Shown here piece by piece: positions 1 to 6,293 of a stretch of 6,468 bases of DNA. The notes beneath the pieces were generated by a model. It made no database searches, had not been told where the DNA came from, and saw nothing but the letters and a program-made list of their open reading frames with translations. Location: positions 1-6,468 of the forward strand of contig JAFQBO010000132.1 of assembly GCA_017416665.1 (NCBI GenBank). The letters run 5' to 3'. Position 1 is the stretch's first letter, and each line of letters opens with the position of its first letter. The translations under genes and the position numbers were made by a program. This DNA comes from Oscillospiraceae bacterium. GTDB taxonomy: Bacteria; Bacillota; Clostridia; Oscillospirales; Ruminococcaceae.

Positions 1-615
1 GGAATGGTTCTGATGGATATAGTGCATATATTCATGGCAGAAAACAGCGTGAATACACTCAATAGGGTAGTCGATAAGTCTGAGGTTCATTGAAAAGCGT
101 CCACTGACATAATTACAGCTGCCCCAACGGCTTTTCATATACTTGATGGTGACAATACTCAGCGGTACGGTAAATCCCGAATTACGGAATTCTTCACAGA
201 CTTTCATGTTCATATCGGAAAAAATATCCATACATCTATCGGATTTCCAGTTGAGAATAGCAGAAAGAATCTTGTCCTTGTTTTCCGTATCAGGAGTATA
301 GACCATAAACTTTTCGTCATCGAAAATAATGTTTTCATTTTCGCTTTTGATGACTTCGACAGGGTATTCATTGCCAAGATATTTTGTTACGGAAATATCC
401 ACATCTGTTTTGTGTTTTTCCTCAAGGGTGTCGAGCTGTTTCAGAAATTTAAGGGCATATTTTTCAATGAGGGCGGTTATATATTCATCCGGTACGGAAT
501 TGTTTGCGGAAATATATACAATACCATCATCTTTCATTCGCATATTTACGTTTTTTACGGATTTACGCTGAACCACATACAGCAGTTCCTTACCATTTAC
601 AGTTATTGATTTCAT
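1..615 (-). CDS. YgjP/DUF45-type zinc metallopeptidase, C-terminus cut by window edge
   Basis: Reading from the ATG at 615, 205 codons stay open to the window edge, so the gene continues beyond position 1. The protein begins MKSITVNGKELLYVVQRKSV. The conserved core lies near the visible end: SRWGSC at about residues 162-167, NLRLIDYP at 176-183, then the zinc-binding HEYMH (HExxH) at 194-198 with H204 as a likely third ligand in the pattern HExxH-x5-H. The Trp-Gly-Ser-Cys block followed by N-x-R-L and HExxH is typical of the YgjP-like (DUF45) metallopeptidases. These are usually about 230-240 residues, so perhaps 30 residues are missing. No signal peptide or membrane segment is visible, so it is probably cytosolic. 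The substrate is unknown. AGGAG lies four bases before the ATG and supports this start. The gene is divergent from the 644 gene with only 28 bp between start codons. Confidence 0.86.
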   Translation of the reverse strand, partial: MKSITVNGKELLYVVQRKSVKNVNMRMKDDGIVYISANNSVPDEYITALIEKYALKFLKQLDTLEEKHKTDVDISVTKYLGNEYPVEVIKSENENIIFDDEKFMVYTPDTENKDKILSAILNWKSDRCMDIFSDMNMKVCEEFRNSGFTVPLSIVTIKYMKSRWGSCNYVSGRFSMNLRLIDYPIECIHAVFCHEYMHYIHQNHS

Positions 616-643
616 AAAACTCCTTTTGAATTCGGGTGATTAA

Positions 644-1171
644 ATGAACAGATTTTTTAAACATTTTATGACGATTACAAAGCATCGTCACGCAGTAATA
701 AAACATTGCTTCAAAGCAGGAATTCCTTTGCAGGGACTTCTGCACGACCTGTCAAAATACAGTTATGACGAGTTTTTCGGCGGTGTGAAATTTTATCAGG
801 GTACACGTTCACCCCATGAAGCAGAACGTGAAAAATACGGTTTTTCATATGCATGGCTGCACCACAAGGGACGCAACAAGCATCACTTTGAGTACTGGGT
901 TGATTACAGCCATGTAACAAAAAAGCTCATTCCTGTTAAAATGCCGCTTAAATATGTCAAGGAAATGTTTTGTGACAGAGTAGCGGCAAGCAAGATTTAC
1001 ATGAAAGAAAATTATACCGATGCATCTTCGCTTGAATATTTTCTCCGTGCTAAGAAAAACAGATTTATAAATCAGGAAACGTCTGATTTGATTGAAAGTC
1101 TGCTTGTGATGCTTAAAGAAAAGGGCGAAAAAGAAACATTCAGGTACATAAGAAAACTTAAAGAATACTGA
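644..1171 (+). CDS. DUF5662-type protein with HD-like histidine motifs
   Basis: This is a complete 175-residue protein starting MNRFFKHFMTITKHRHAVIK and ending at TGA 1169-1171. A GGGTGA stretch shortly before the ATG is a modest ribosome binding site. It resembles proteins named DUF5662: H14/H16, then GLLHDLSKYS (about 31-40, with an adjacent His-Asp pair at H34-D35), SYAWLHHKGRNKHHFEYW (about 68-85, four histidines at 73, 74, 80, 81), and C110-D111-R112 in a helical segment. Spaced His, His-Asp and a later Asp recall metal-binding HD phosphohydrolases, but that link and any activity are my inference. No signal peptide or membrane segment is visible. The C-terminal third is Lys/Glu-rich and helical. 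It is divergent from the YgjP-type gene and convergent with the kinase gene, so it is probably transcribed alone. Confidence 0.82.
   Translation: MNRFFKHFMTITKHRHAVIKHCFKAGIPLQGLLHDLSKYSYDEFFGGVKFYQGTRSPHEAEREKYGFSYAWLHHKGRNKHHFEYWVDYSHVTKKLIPVKMPLKYVKEMFCDRVAASKIYMKENYTDASSLEYFLRAKKNRFINQETSDLIESLLVMLKEKGEKETFRYIRKLKEY
669..690. promoter_or_regulatory. Inverted repeat TGACGAT-N8-ATCGTCA, possible operator for the divergent pair
   Basis: Two perfect 7-base arms (669-675 and 684-690) flank an 8-base spacer, giving a 22-bp dyad about 55-75 bp upstream of the metallopeptidase start. It lies inside codons 9-16 of the plus-strand gene. A weak minus-strand promoter overlaps it: TTGTAA at 680-675, 17 bp, then AAAAAT at 657-652, each hexamer matching consensus at four of six positions. 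The 28-bp gap between the two divergent ATGs cannot hold two promoters, so control elements must sit inside coding DNA. Dyad and spacing are seen; regulation is inferred. I found no convincing plus-strand promoter for the 644 gene. Confidence 0.25.
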
Positions 1172-1184
1172 TATTTTATTATAA

Positions 1185-1218
1185 CGGGCGACCAATGGTC
1201 GCCCGAATTAATTTTTAT
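1185..1218 (+). terminator. Intrinsic terminator between convergent genes
   Basis: A nine-base-pair GC-rich stem (1185-1193 with 1197-1205, inner arms GGGCGACC and GGTCGCCC, loop AAT) starts 14 bases after the stop of the 644 gene. On the plus strand it is followed by AATTAATTTTTAT, an interrupted U-tract. On the minus strand it lies 10 bases past the kinase stop codon and is followed by TTATAATAAAA, a poorer tract. It probably ends the plus-strand transcript and may also help end the kinase transcript. Confidence 0.7.
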
Positions 1219-4200
1219 CTGTTTCGTGTTCCGAAAATTTTGAGTGTTTCAAAAAGCTCGCCGATGTTGATAGGCTTTGCAAGGTGTGAATTCATACCTG
1301 ATTCAAGAGCCTTGTTTTTATCTTCTTCAAAGGCGTTTGCTGTCATGGCAACAATCGGAATATCAGCAAGCTCACGGTTATCGAATGAACGTATAGCCTG
1401 AGTTGCCTTATAGCCGTCCATGTACGGCATCTGAATATCCATAAGAATAAGGTCGTAATAGTTTTCGTCTGAGTTTTTAACCATATCAACAGCGATTGAG
1501 CCGTCTTCTGCTTCTTCGACGATGATACCGACTTCTTCAAGAATATCCTTTGCAATTTCTCTGTTAAGTTCGTTATCCTCAACAAGGAGAATTCTCATGC
1601 CTTCAAGTGACATATCATTGAGTTCAGTGTTTTCCTGAACCTTAGGAGGTGCTTTTTTCTGTATACGGAATGACATGTGAATTTTAACAGTTGTACCGAC
1701 ACCGAGTTCACTGTCGATTTCAATATTACCTCCCATGATGTCAACAAGATTTTTCGTGATTGACATACCAAGACCAGTTCCCTGGATACCGCTTACCGTT
1801 GAGGTTTTTTCACGGGTGAACGACTCAAAAATGTGGCTTAAAAATTCCGGTGACATACCGATACCGCTGTCTCTGACAATAAAGTCATATGATGCATAAT
1901 CTTCCTTTTCATCAGGAGTCTGATAGATTGAAACATTAACGTCTCCGCCCGGTTTTGTATACTTTATGGCGTTACTGATGACATTAAGCAGAATCTGATT
2001 GAAGTGAAGTACGTCGGCATAAATGTGTTCATTTCTTATGTCGTGAATGTCGAGTGAAAGGTTGATTTCCTGTTCAACCGCTGTTTCACGCATAATAGAG
2101 ATAACTTCATCTGAATTTTTATAGATGTTTGCCTGTTTTTCTTCAATTGAGATTTTACCGCTTTCGATTCGTGCCATATCAAGAACGTCGTTGATGAGCT
2201 GGAGAAGGTGAGTACTTGAAACTTTGACCTTTTCAATGTATTCGTTGACACGTTCCTTGTTGTTGATATGTTTCTGAGCCATTGAAGTGAAACCGATAAT
2301 AGCGTTCATAGGAGTACGGATGTCGTGTGACATATTGAAAAGGAACGCACTTTTTGCCTGGTTTGCGGCTTCGGCATTCTGCTTTGCAATCTGAAGCTGA
2401 CGCTGATTTTCCAGTTCTTTTTTGATCTGTTCGTTTTTATCGACAATACCTACGACAAATTCATTCGGTTCAGGTGAGTCACCAACCTTGATAAACTGTA
2501 TTTCGTAATAACGGATTTCATTGTTTTCAATTCGTCTCGGTGTTGCAGAGAATGATTTTACTTTTCTGAACTGATTCTTAATATAATCAATGGAAGTTAC
2601 CTCTGCAACAAGTTCAATATCCTCTTCATAAATAACATAATTGAGATAGAGATTTATAAGGTCAAGATAGTCATAAGCACCACTTGTGAAATGCTCACCA
2701 AAACGTTTTTCAATATCCGGATAGAGTGTATACGGTTTAACTCTGAGGTTATCCATATTTACGAGGAAAAGGGAAGTATATTCACTTGCAAGGACATCAA
2801 TAATATCACGTTTTTCCTTGAGTTCGTCAGCTTTTCTCTGCTGTTCGGTTACGTCCTTTACGATAACTAAAGCAAGAATATCACCGGATTTGTCGTCCTT
2901 TGTAAGGAAATAGAGTTTTCTCAGACATTTTACAGTTCCTGATGGAGTGGTTGCCCAGAAAGATATTTCCGGCATATGATTGCCCTGTTCATAGCTGTTT
3001 ATAAGGAACTGTCTGTTTATGCGTGAAAGTACGTCCTTGTAATTCGGAACATCATGAGTTGATGTGTACCAGTGCTGGAAGTCGTCGAAGTTGAACGGCA
3101 TCGGCATGTTTACGGTATTTGAAACGATCTGGAATTCATCGTCGATAAGTTCAAAAATATCGCTTATGATAAGATTTTTTGTAAGGTTGCATTCAAAGAA
3201 ACCGATGGCGTCAGAAAAGATAGCTTTCTGATAGTTACGCTGTTTTTCATGGAGAGCTTCCATGGTTCTGTTCTGATCGATTTCATGTCTTGTAGCCTCA
3301 TCGACATTCTGAATACCGATTACGATGTTATTGCTGCCCATTATTACATTGTCACGGATAATTCTTGTTCTGTAATAGAGTAATTTTCCGTTCATATCAA
3401 TACGATAATTAATGTAATAGTAAGGTGCTTTTGAAAGTTCAAATTCAATACGTTTTCTGTCAATTGCTCTGATAAAGGCAGGTCTGTCTTCCTCACATAC
3501 GATATTTTCAGCAAAATACAGCATTGCCTTGTCAAATTTCTGATACTTGTTAAAATCAGTAAGTCTGCTTTTTAGCTCAGGTGTTGAACGATAAATAATT
3601 GCATCGCCTGTATCGAGATTGATATAGTAAAGACCTTCAAAGTCGTTGGAGAAGCTGTTGATGATAGCTTCCTGCTGAAGATTTGTTTTCTGCTGAATCT
3701 GGAGCTGTTTAATATGTTCTGCTTCAGCTCTCATTTCAATGTCAACATTATGGAAAGCAACAACAATATTATCAGGATATTTTTCGTTGTCCGGGTTTGT
3801 AATTTTAGCCTGATAATAAATCGGTTCATCACCTACTATCATACGGAAACATATGCAGTAAACTTTATTGTTTGTAAGTTCTCTTATAATTTTTTCCTTT
3901 TTGAGTGATTCACGGACATGGTTTCTGTCAGGAGGATAAACAACTTTTTCTATAACATTAAATGTATTTTTTACAAATTCGTCGCCTCTTTGCTCAAAGA
4001 TACCCAGATTTTTGAAAAAATCACTTGCACTGTACATAGTAAGCTCATATGTAGAAAGTGAGACAGAGAATACGCAGTCATAGTTTTCGGAAATACCATC
4101 AAGAACGATCTTTCTGTAGTCGTGTTCCTGTTTTTCAATAACCGTCTGAGTAATGTCTTTCAGAACGCTGAAAGCAATAATATCGCCGGTTTCCTCGTCT

Positions 4201-4994
4201 TTTCTGATGTAGAATGTATTTTTATAGCATTTGTCAGGTTCGTTTTCAGGTTTAAGCCAGAAAGTATATTCAGGAGTACTGTTTCCGTTTTCAAAAAGGC
4301 TGATGAGCTGGTCACAGTTGAGCTGATTTGCGATTTCGTAATTGTTGTGATTTTCAGAGGCAGTAGTGAGAAGAATTTTTCTTATGAGGTTATTTACTGT
4401 AAACGGAGGAGCAAGTCCCATTTCGTCTGTCTTGACACGTTCATTTCCGTTTGTGATTTCATAAATGTCACTTGTAACGATATTGAGTGAGATGTTACAT
4501 TCAAAAAGTGTTACAATATCATCTGAAAAGATAGCTTTTTTGTAGAAGGAGTCCTTTTTGAGACTGTTAATCTGCTTCATTTCAGCATCAATTTCCTTGA
4601 AATGAAGTACAGCATATATTTCATCATCAACTTCGCTGAGATGGGCGGTAGTTTCAAACCAGAAGGACACATCGTTGAAATGTGATTCACGGTGTCGCAT
4701 GGAAACCTTGTTTTTTCCTGACTTAAAAGCTTCAATAAGAGCATTACAGCTGAACATTTCTTCAAACTGTCTTTTTTGTCTCCTTTCCGGAATATCTGAA
4801 ATCAGTCGTCTGATAAAATTGTCATAAACGCCTGTCATATAATTATCAGTAGGTTTAAAAATAGCACAGTCTATGATGTGATATTTATTCTGAGACAAAT
4901 TTACACTTACACTTACAGTATAAATCTGAGTAAGGGCATTGATCAGCATTTTTGTATCAGGACTGAAATTGCTTAGTTGTTCTGTTTTGTTCAT
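1215..4994 (-). CDS. Cytosolic six-module PAS-like hybrid sensor histidine kinase/response regulator
   Basis: This is a 1259-residue hybrid kinase that should autophosphorylate a histidine and pass phosphate to its own C-terminal aspartate. Residues 1-853 form six sensor modules of PAS-like character: an N-terminal one (about 20-138), two related copies beginning KAIFSD (153-283 and 590-718), and three of a second type (about 300-425, 448-572, 735-858). A coiled linker (about 855-885) leads to the HisKA H-box SHDIRTPMN with phospho-acceptor H890. HATPase_c follows, with N-box N1004/N1008, G1 DSGIGM 1042-1047, F-box near 1056 and G2 GTGLGM 1072-1077. The receiver has E1139-D1140, phospho-acceptor D1186, T1218 and K1240. 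All catalytic residues are intact. No membrane segment or signal peptide is visible, so the ligand is probably intracellular and is unknown. There is no HPt domain or DNA-binding output. I chose the ATG at 4994 because AGAGG precedes it by 8 bases; the ATGs at 5045 and 5012 have no ribosome binding site. Confidence 0.93.
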   Translation of the reverse strand: MNKTEQLSNFSPDTKMLINALTQIYTVSVSVNLSQNKYHIIDCAIFKPTDNYMTGVYDNFIRRLISDIPERRQKRQFEEMFSCNALIEAFKSGKNKVSMRHRESHFNDVSFWFETTAHLSEVDDEIYAVLHFKEIDAEMKQINSLKKDSFYKKAIFSDDIVTLFECNISLNIVTSDIYEITNGNERVKTDEMGLAPPFTVNNLIRKILLTTASENHNNYEIANQLNCDQLISLFENGNSTPEYTFWLKPENEPDKCYKNTFYIRKDEETGDIIAFSVLKDITQTVIEKQEHDYRKIVLDGISENYDCVFSVSLSTYELTMYSASDFFKNLGIFEQRGDEFVKNTFNVIEKVVYPPDRNHVRESLKKEKIIRELTNNKVYCICFRMIVGDEPIYYQAKITNPDNEKYPDNIVVAFHNVDIEMRAEAEHIKQLQIQQKTNLQQEAIINSFSNDFEGLYYINLDTGDAIIYRSTPELKSRLTDFNKYQKFDKAMLYFAENIVCEEDRPAFIRAIDRKRIEFELSKAPYYYINYRIDMNGKLLYYRTRIIRDNVIMGSNNIVIGIQNVDEATRHEIDQNRTMEALHEKQRNYQKAIFSDAIGFFECNLTKNLIISDIFELIDDEFQIVSNTVNMPMPFNFDDFQHWYTSTHDVPNYKDVLSRINRQFLINSYEQGNHMPEISFWATTPSGTVKCLRKLYFLTKDDKSGDILALVIVKDVTEQQRKADELKEKRDIIDVLASEYTSLFLVNMDNLRVKPYTLYPDIEKRFGEHFTSGAYDYLDLINLYLNYVIYEEDIELVAEVTSIDYIKNQFRKVKSFSATPRRIENNEIRYYEIQFIKVGDSPEPNEFVVGIVDKNEQIKKELENQRQLQIAKQNAEAANQAKSAFLFNMSHDIRTPMNAIIGFTSMAQKHINNKERVNEYIEKVKVSSTHLLQLINDVLDMARIESGKISIEEKQANIYKNSDEVISIMRETAVEQEINLSLDIHDIRNEHIYADVLHFNQILLNVISNAIKYTKPGGDVNVSIYQTPDEKEDYASYDFIVRDSGIGMSPEFLSHIFESFTREKTSTVSGIQGTGLGMSITKNLVDIMGGNIEIDSELGVGTTVKIHMSFRIQKKAPPKVQENTELNDMSLEGMRILLVEDNELNREIAKDILEEVGIIVEEAEDGSIAVDMVKNSDENYYDLILMDIQMPYMDGYKATQAIRSFDNRELADIPIVAMTANAFEEDKNKALESGMNSHLAKPINIGELFETLKIFGTRNR

Positions 4995-5002
4995 ATAATA
5001 CG

Positions 5003-5007
5003 CCTCT
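5003..5007 (-). promoter_or_regulatory. Ribosome binding site that sets the kinase start
   Basis: On the minus strand AGAGG lies 8 bases before the ATG at 4994 (MNKTEQLS...). The in-frame ATGs further upstream at 5045 and 5012 are preceded only by AT-rich sequence with no Shine-Dalgarno match. The one at 5045 would also sit only about 9 bases from the predicted transcription start near 5054. The protein is therefore 1259 rather than 1276 residues. Confidence 0.7.
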
Positions 5008-5060
5008 TTCATTAAAAATAAGGACAAATTGTACAGTTTATACATTATTAGTTTACTTAA

Positions 5061-5089
5061 ATTTTAACACATTATATAGCATTTGTCAA
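5061..5089 (-). promoter_or_regulatory. Sigma-A promoter of the kinase gene, extended -10
   Basis: On the minus strand TTGACA (5089-5084, perfect -35) is followed by 17 bp and TAAAAT (5066-5061, five of six). TG one base before the -10 gives an extended -10 element. The predicted start is near 5054, leaving an untranslated leader of about 60 bases before the ATG at 4994. The strength suggests substantial basal expression. No obvious operator is seen beside it. Confidence 0.8.
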
Positions 5090-5153
5090 GTATAAATGTA
5101 AAGGTGTATCTTTAAAATAAATGTAGGTCATAAGAATGAATTTATATTTGTCG

Positions 5154-5177
5154 GGTGACCCCGGCGGGACATTTGAT
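5154..5177 (-). other. GC island resembling a tRNA 3' end (T-loop plus acceptor arm)
   Basis: Within strongly AT-rich intergenic DNA, 5151-5170 is 16/20 G+C. Read on the minus strand, 5177-5154 gives ATCAAAT, two bases, then CCCGCCGGGGTCACC. This looks like a tRNA T-loop, the 3' T-stem strand and an acceptor 3' strand ending in ACC. No matching 5' acceptor strand (TGACCCC) or 5' T-stem strand lies in the 75 bases where a tRNA body should be, so it is not a functional tRNA. It could be a relic, an integration scar, or an unrelated GC-rich dyad (GGGT-G-ACCC at 5153-5161). Confidence 0.25.
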
Positions 5178-5225
5178 GGTTTATCTGTCTATAAAAATTT
5201 TACATATAAAAACATAATTTAAGTA

Positions 5226-5254
5226 TTGACAAAAATGTAATTATGGTGTATAAT
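5226..5254 (+). promoter_or_regulatory. Perfect-consensus sigma-A promoter driving a short transcript
   Basis: TTGACA (5226-5231), exactly 17 bp, then TATAAT (5249-5254): both hexamers match consensus fully. The predicted start is about 5260-5262. The only plus-strand sequence before the terminator ending at 5349 is a structured stretch of about 90 bases, so the promoter appears to make a small RNA or a terminated leader. Confidence 0.85.
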
Positions 5255-5270
5255 TATAAGCATAGAAGAT

Positions 5271-5342
5271 ATGCTGAATGCATTATCTCCTATGCTTGTA
5301 ACACTGTCAGGGATTGTTATTCTTTTGAGTAACAATCCCTAA
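5271..5342 (+). other. Possible 23-residue hydrophobic micropeptide inside the small transcript
   Basis: An ATG at 5271 opens 23 codons ending at TAA 5340-5342, exactly at the end of the terminator stem. The peptide starts MLNALSP, has a hydrophobic run MLVTLSGIVILL (residues 8-19) and ends SNNP. The size and hydrophobicity resemble type I toxin peptides or leader peptides. Against it, only a weak AGAAG precedes the ATG, the ATG is paired in the 5' hairpin, and open frames this short arise often by chance. Confidence 0.2.
5282..5310 (-). promoter_or_regulatory. Possible antisense promoter within the small-RNA unit
   Basis: On the minus strand CTGACA (5310-5305), 17 bp, GATAAT (5287-5282) matches consensus at five of six positions in each hexamer. 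Its start would be near 5275, so its RNA would overlap the first 15 or so bases of the plus-strand small transcript and then run toward the kinase gene. It could be an antisense RNA promoter, a second kinase promoter, or a chance match in AT-rich DNA. Confidence 0.27.
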
Positions 5343-5349
5343 TTTTTTT
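5309..5349 (+). terminator. Strong intrinsic terminator upstream of the methyltransferase promoter
   Basis: A 14-base-pair stem (5309-5322 with 5327-5340, one G-U pair, loop TTTT) is followed by AA and seven T residues (5343-5349). No U-tract exists in the other direction, so it acts on plus-strand RNA. No plus-strand gene lies upstream after 1171, so its only visible input is the promoter at 5226-5254. It separates that promoter from the methyltransferase promoter. Confidence 0.9.
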
Positions 5350-5396
5350 GGTACATTTCCGGAATATCTCCCCAAATCAACATGTTCTGATAAAGT

Positions 5397-5425
5397 TTGA
5401 CTTTAATAAGCCAATATGATATAAT
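5397..5425 (+). promoter_or_regulatory. Sigma-A promoter of the methyltransferase operon, extended -10
   Basis: TTGACT (5397-5402, five of six), 17 bp, TATAAT (5420-5425, perfect), with TGA directly before the -10 giving an extended -10. The predicted start is near 5432, about 25 bases before the ATG at 5457. Because it overlaps the upstream in-frame ATG at 5397, that ATG cannot be the start for transcripts from this promoter. Confidence 0.87.
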
Positions 5426-5456
5426 AGAACTGATTATTTCCAGGGATGTGAGAGCG

Positions 5457-6293
5457 ATGAAAAAAAACAAATCTGTCATGCCGGTACTAAAATGGGTCGG
5501 TGGAAAAAGGCAGTTACTAAGCATACTTACTCCGCTTTTACCTAAAGATTTTGCGGTATATTGTGAGCCGTTTGTCGGCGGCGGAGCCATGCTTTTTGAC
5601 ATACAGCCCAGAAAGGCGGTTGTCAACGATATAAACAGTGATCTGATTCTTGTGTACAAGGTAATAAAAAAGGACGTTGAGGCACTTATTTCGGCACTTG
5701 GTGAATACAAAAACGAAGCAGAATTTTTCTATAACGTCAGAGAGTGGGACAGGGACAGGGAGAAGTACAACCTCCTCACAGATACTGAACGTGCGGCAAG
5801 GATTATATATCTCAATAAAACCTGTTTCAATGGTCTTTACCGTGTAAACAACGCAGGAGAATTCAACAGTCCCTTCGGGTACTATAAAAATCCGAACATA
5901 GTAAATGCCTTGGTTCTTCGTGCTGTAAGTACATATTTCAACAGTGCGGACATACGTTTTACATCAACCGACTACTCTGAAGTTTTAAACTCTGTTCCAA
6001 AGGGAACGTTTGTTTATCTCGATCCGCCATATGATCCGGTATCCTCCACAGCAAATTTCACGGGTTATTCAAAAAACGGCTTTTCCCATGCAGATCAGAT
6101 AAAGCTGCGTGAATGCTGTGACAGGCTTGACAAACGTGGAATAAAGTTCATGCTTTCGAATTCGGCGACTGACTTTATCCGTGAACAGTATTCCTCCTAC
6201 AATATAAAAATTGTAAGGGCAAAGAGAGCGATAAATTCCGTCGGTAATAAAAGAGGATACGTTGACGAGATTGTGGTGAGAAATTATGAGTGA
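5457..6293 (+). CDS. Dam/DpnM-type DNA adenine N6-methyltransferase (D12 class)
   Basis: This is a complete 278-residue enzyme that should transfer methyl from S-adenosylmethionine to N6 of adenine in DNA (EC 2.1.1.72). Motifs in order: LKWVGGKRQLL near the N-terminus (motif X, K12-K17), EPFVGGGAM (37-45, AdoMet-binding motif I), NDIN (58-61), LNKTCFNGLYRVN (119-131), the catalytic DPPY (189-192), FTGYSKNGFS (201-210) and a C-terminal RAINSVGNKRGYVDE block (257-271). This is the Dam/DpnM (alpha) order. GATC is the likely target by family, but the specificity cannot be read with certainty. I chose ATG 5457 because the promoter at 5397-5425 overlaps the upstream ATG, and AGGGA lies 10 bases before 5457. 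Its 3' end overlaps the next gene by 8 bp, indicating translational coupling. No controller protein is visible. Confidence 0.93.
   Translation: MKKNKSVMPVLKWVGGKRQLLSILTPLLPKDFAVYCEPFVGGGAMLFDIQPRKAVVNDINSDLILVYKVIKKDVEALISALGEYKNEAEFFYNVREWDRDREKYNLLTDTERAARIIYLNKTCFNGLYRVNNAGEFNSPFGYYKNPNIVNALVLRAVSTYFNSADIRFTSTDYSEVLNSVPKGTFVYLDPPYDPVSSTANFTGYSKNGFSHADQIKLRECCDRLDKRGIKFMLSNSATDFIREQYSSYNIKIVRAKRAINSVGNKRGYVDEIVVRNYE

Larger units (their letters stand above)
5261..5349 (+). ncRNA. Candidate small RNA or attenuated leader of about 89 nt
   Basis: Bounded by the perfect promoter and a strong terminator, this transcript should fold into two hairpins. The 5' hairpin pairs AAGCATAG (5258-5265) with CTATGCTT (5290-5297). 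After one A/C mismatch it continues AGATA with TATCT and TGC with GCA, with a bulged T and a small TGAAT loop. A short linker (5298-5308) leads to the terminator hairpin. I recognise no known RNA family. Linker bases 5298-5303 (GTAACA) repeat the terminator 3' arm (5329-5334) and could pair weakly with its 5' arm, a possible competing fold. The methyltransferase gene has its own promoter after the terminator, so this unit could act in trans or be a leader with occasional readthrough into that operon. Structure is seen; function is unknown. Confidence 0.6.

Noticed and set aside
845..1195. 116-codon minus-strand frame opposite the DUF5662-type gene
   Set aside because: It is a shadow of the conserved plus-strand gene, has no family features, and overlaps the terminator region.
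4122..4490. 122-codon plus-strand frame inside the kinase gene
   Set aside because: It lies wholly antisense to a conserved sensor module and its Phe/Val-rich composition is the expected reverse reading. No promoter or ribosome binding site was seen.
4995..5045. Upstream kinase starts at 5045 and 5012
   Set aside because: Neither has a ribosome binding site, while the ATG at 4994 does. The one at 5045 is only about 9 bases from the predicted transcription start.
5136..5222. 28-codon plus-strand frame beginning MNLYLSGDPGG
   Set aside because: It has only a weak upstream AGG and no clear promoter, and it runs through the tRNA-3'-like GC island, where GDPGG-type spurious peptides are expected.
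5357..5364. TTCCGGAA palindrome between the terminator and the methyltransferase promoter; the surrounding 14 bases (5356-5369) recur at 4784-4797 inside the kinase gene
   Set aside because: A single 14-base repeat in a 6.5-kb AT-rich window is near chance expectation, one copy is coding, and nothing else marks it as an operator.
5397..5456. Longer methyltransferase start at the ATG at 5397
   Set aside because: It overlaps the -35 of a strong promoter, so the mRNA would begin after it. The added residues (MTLISQYDII...) are not part of the conserved family start.
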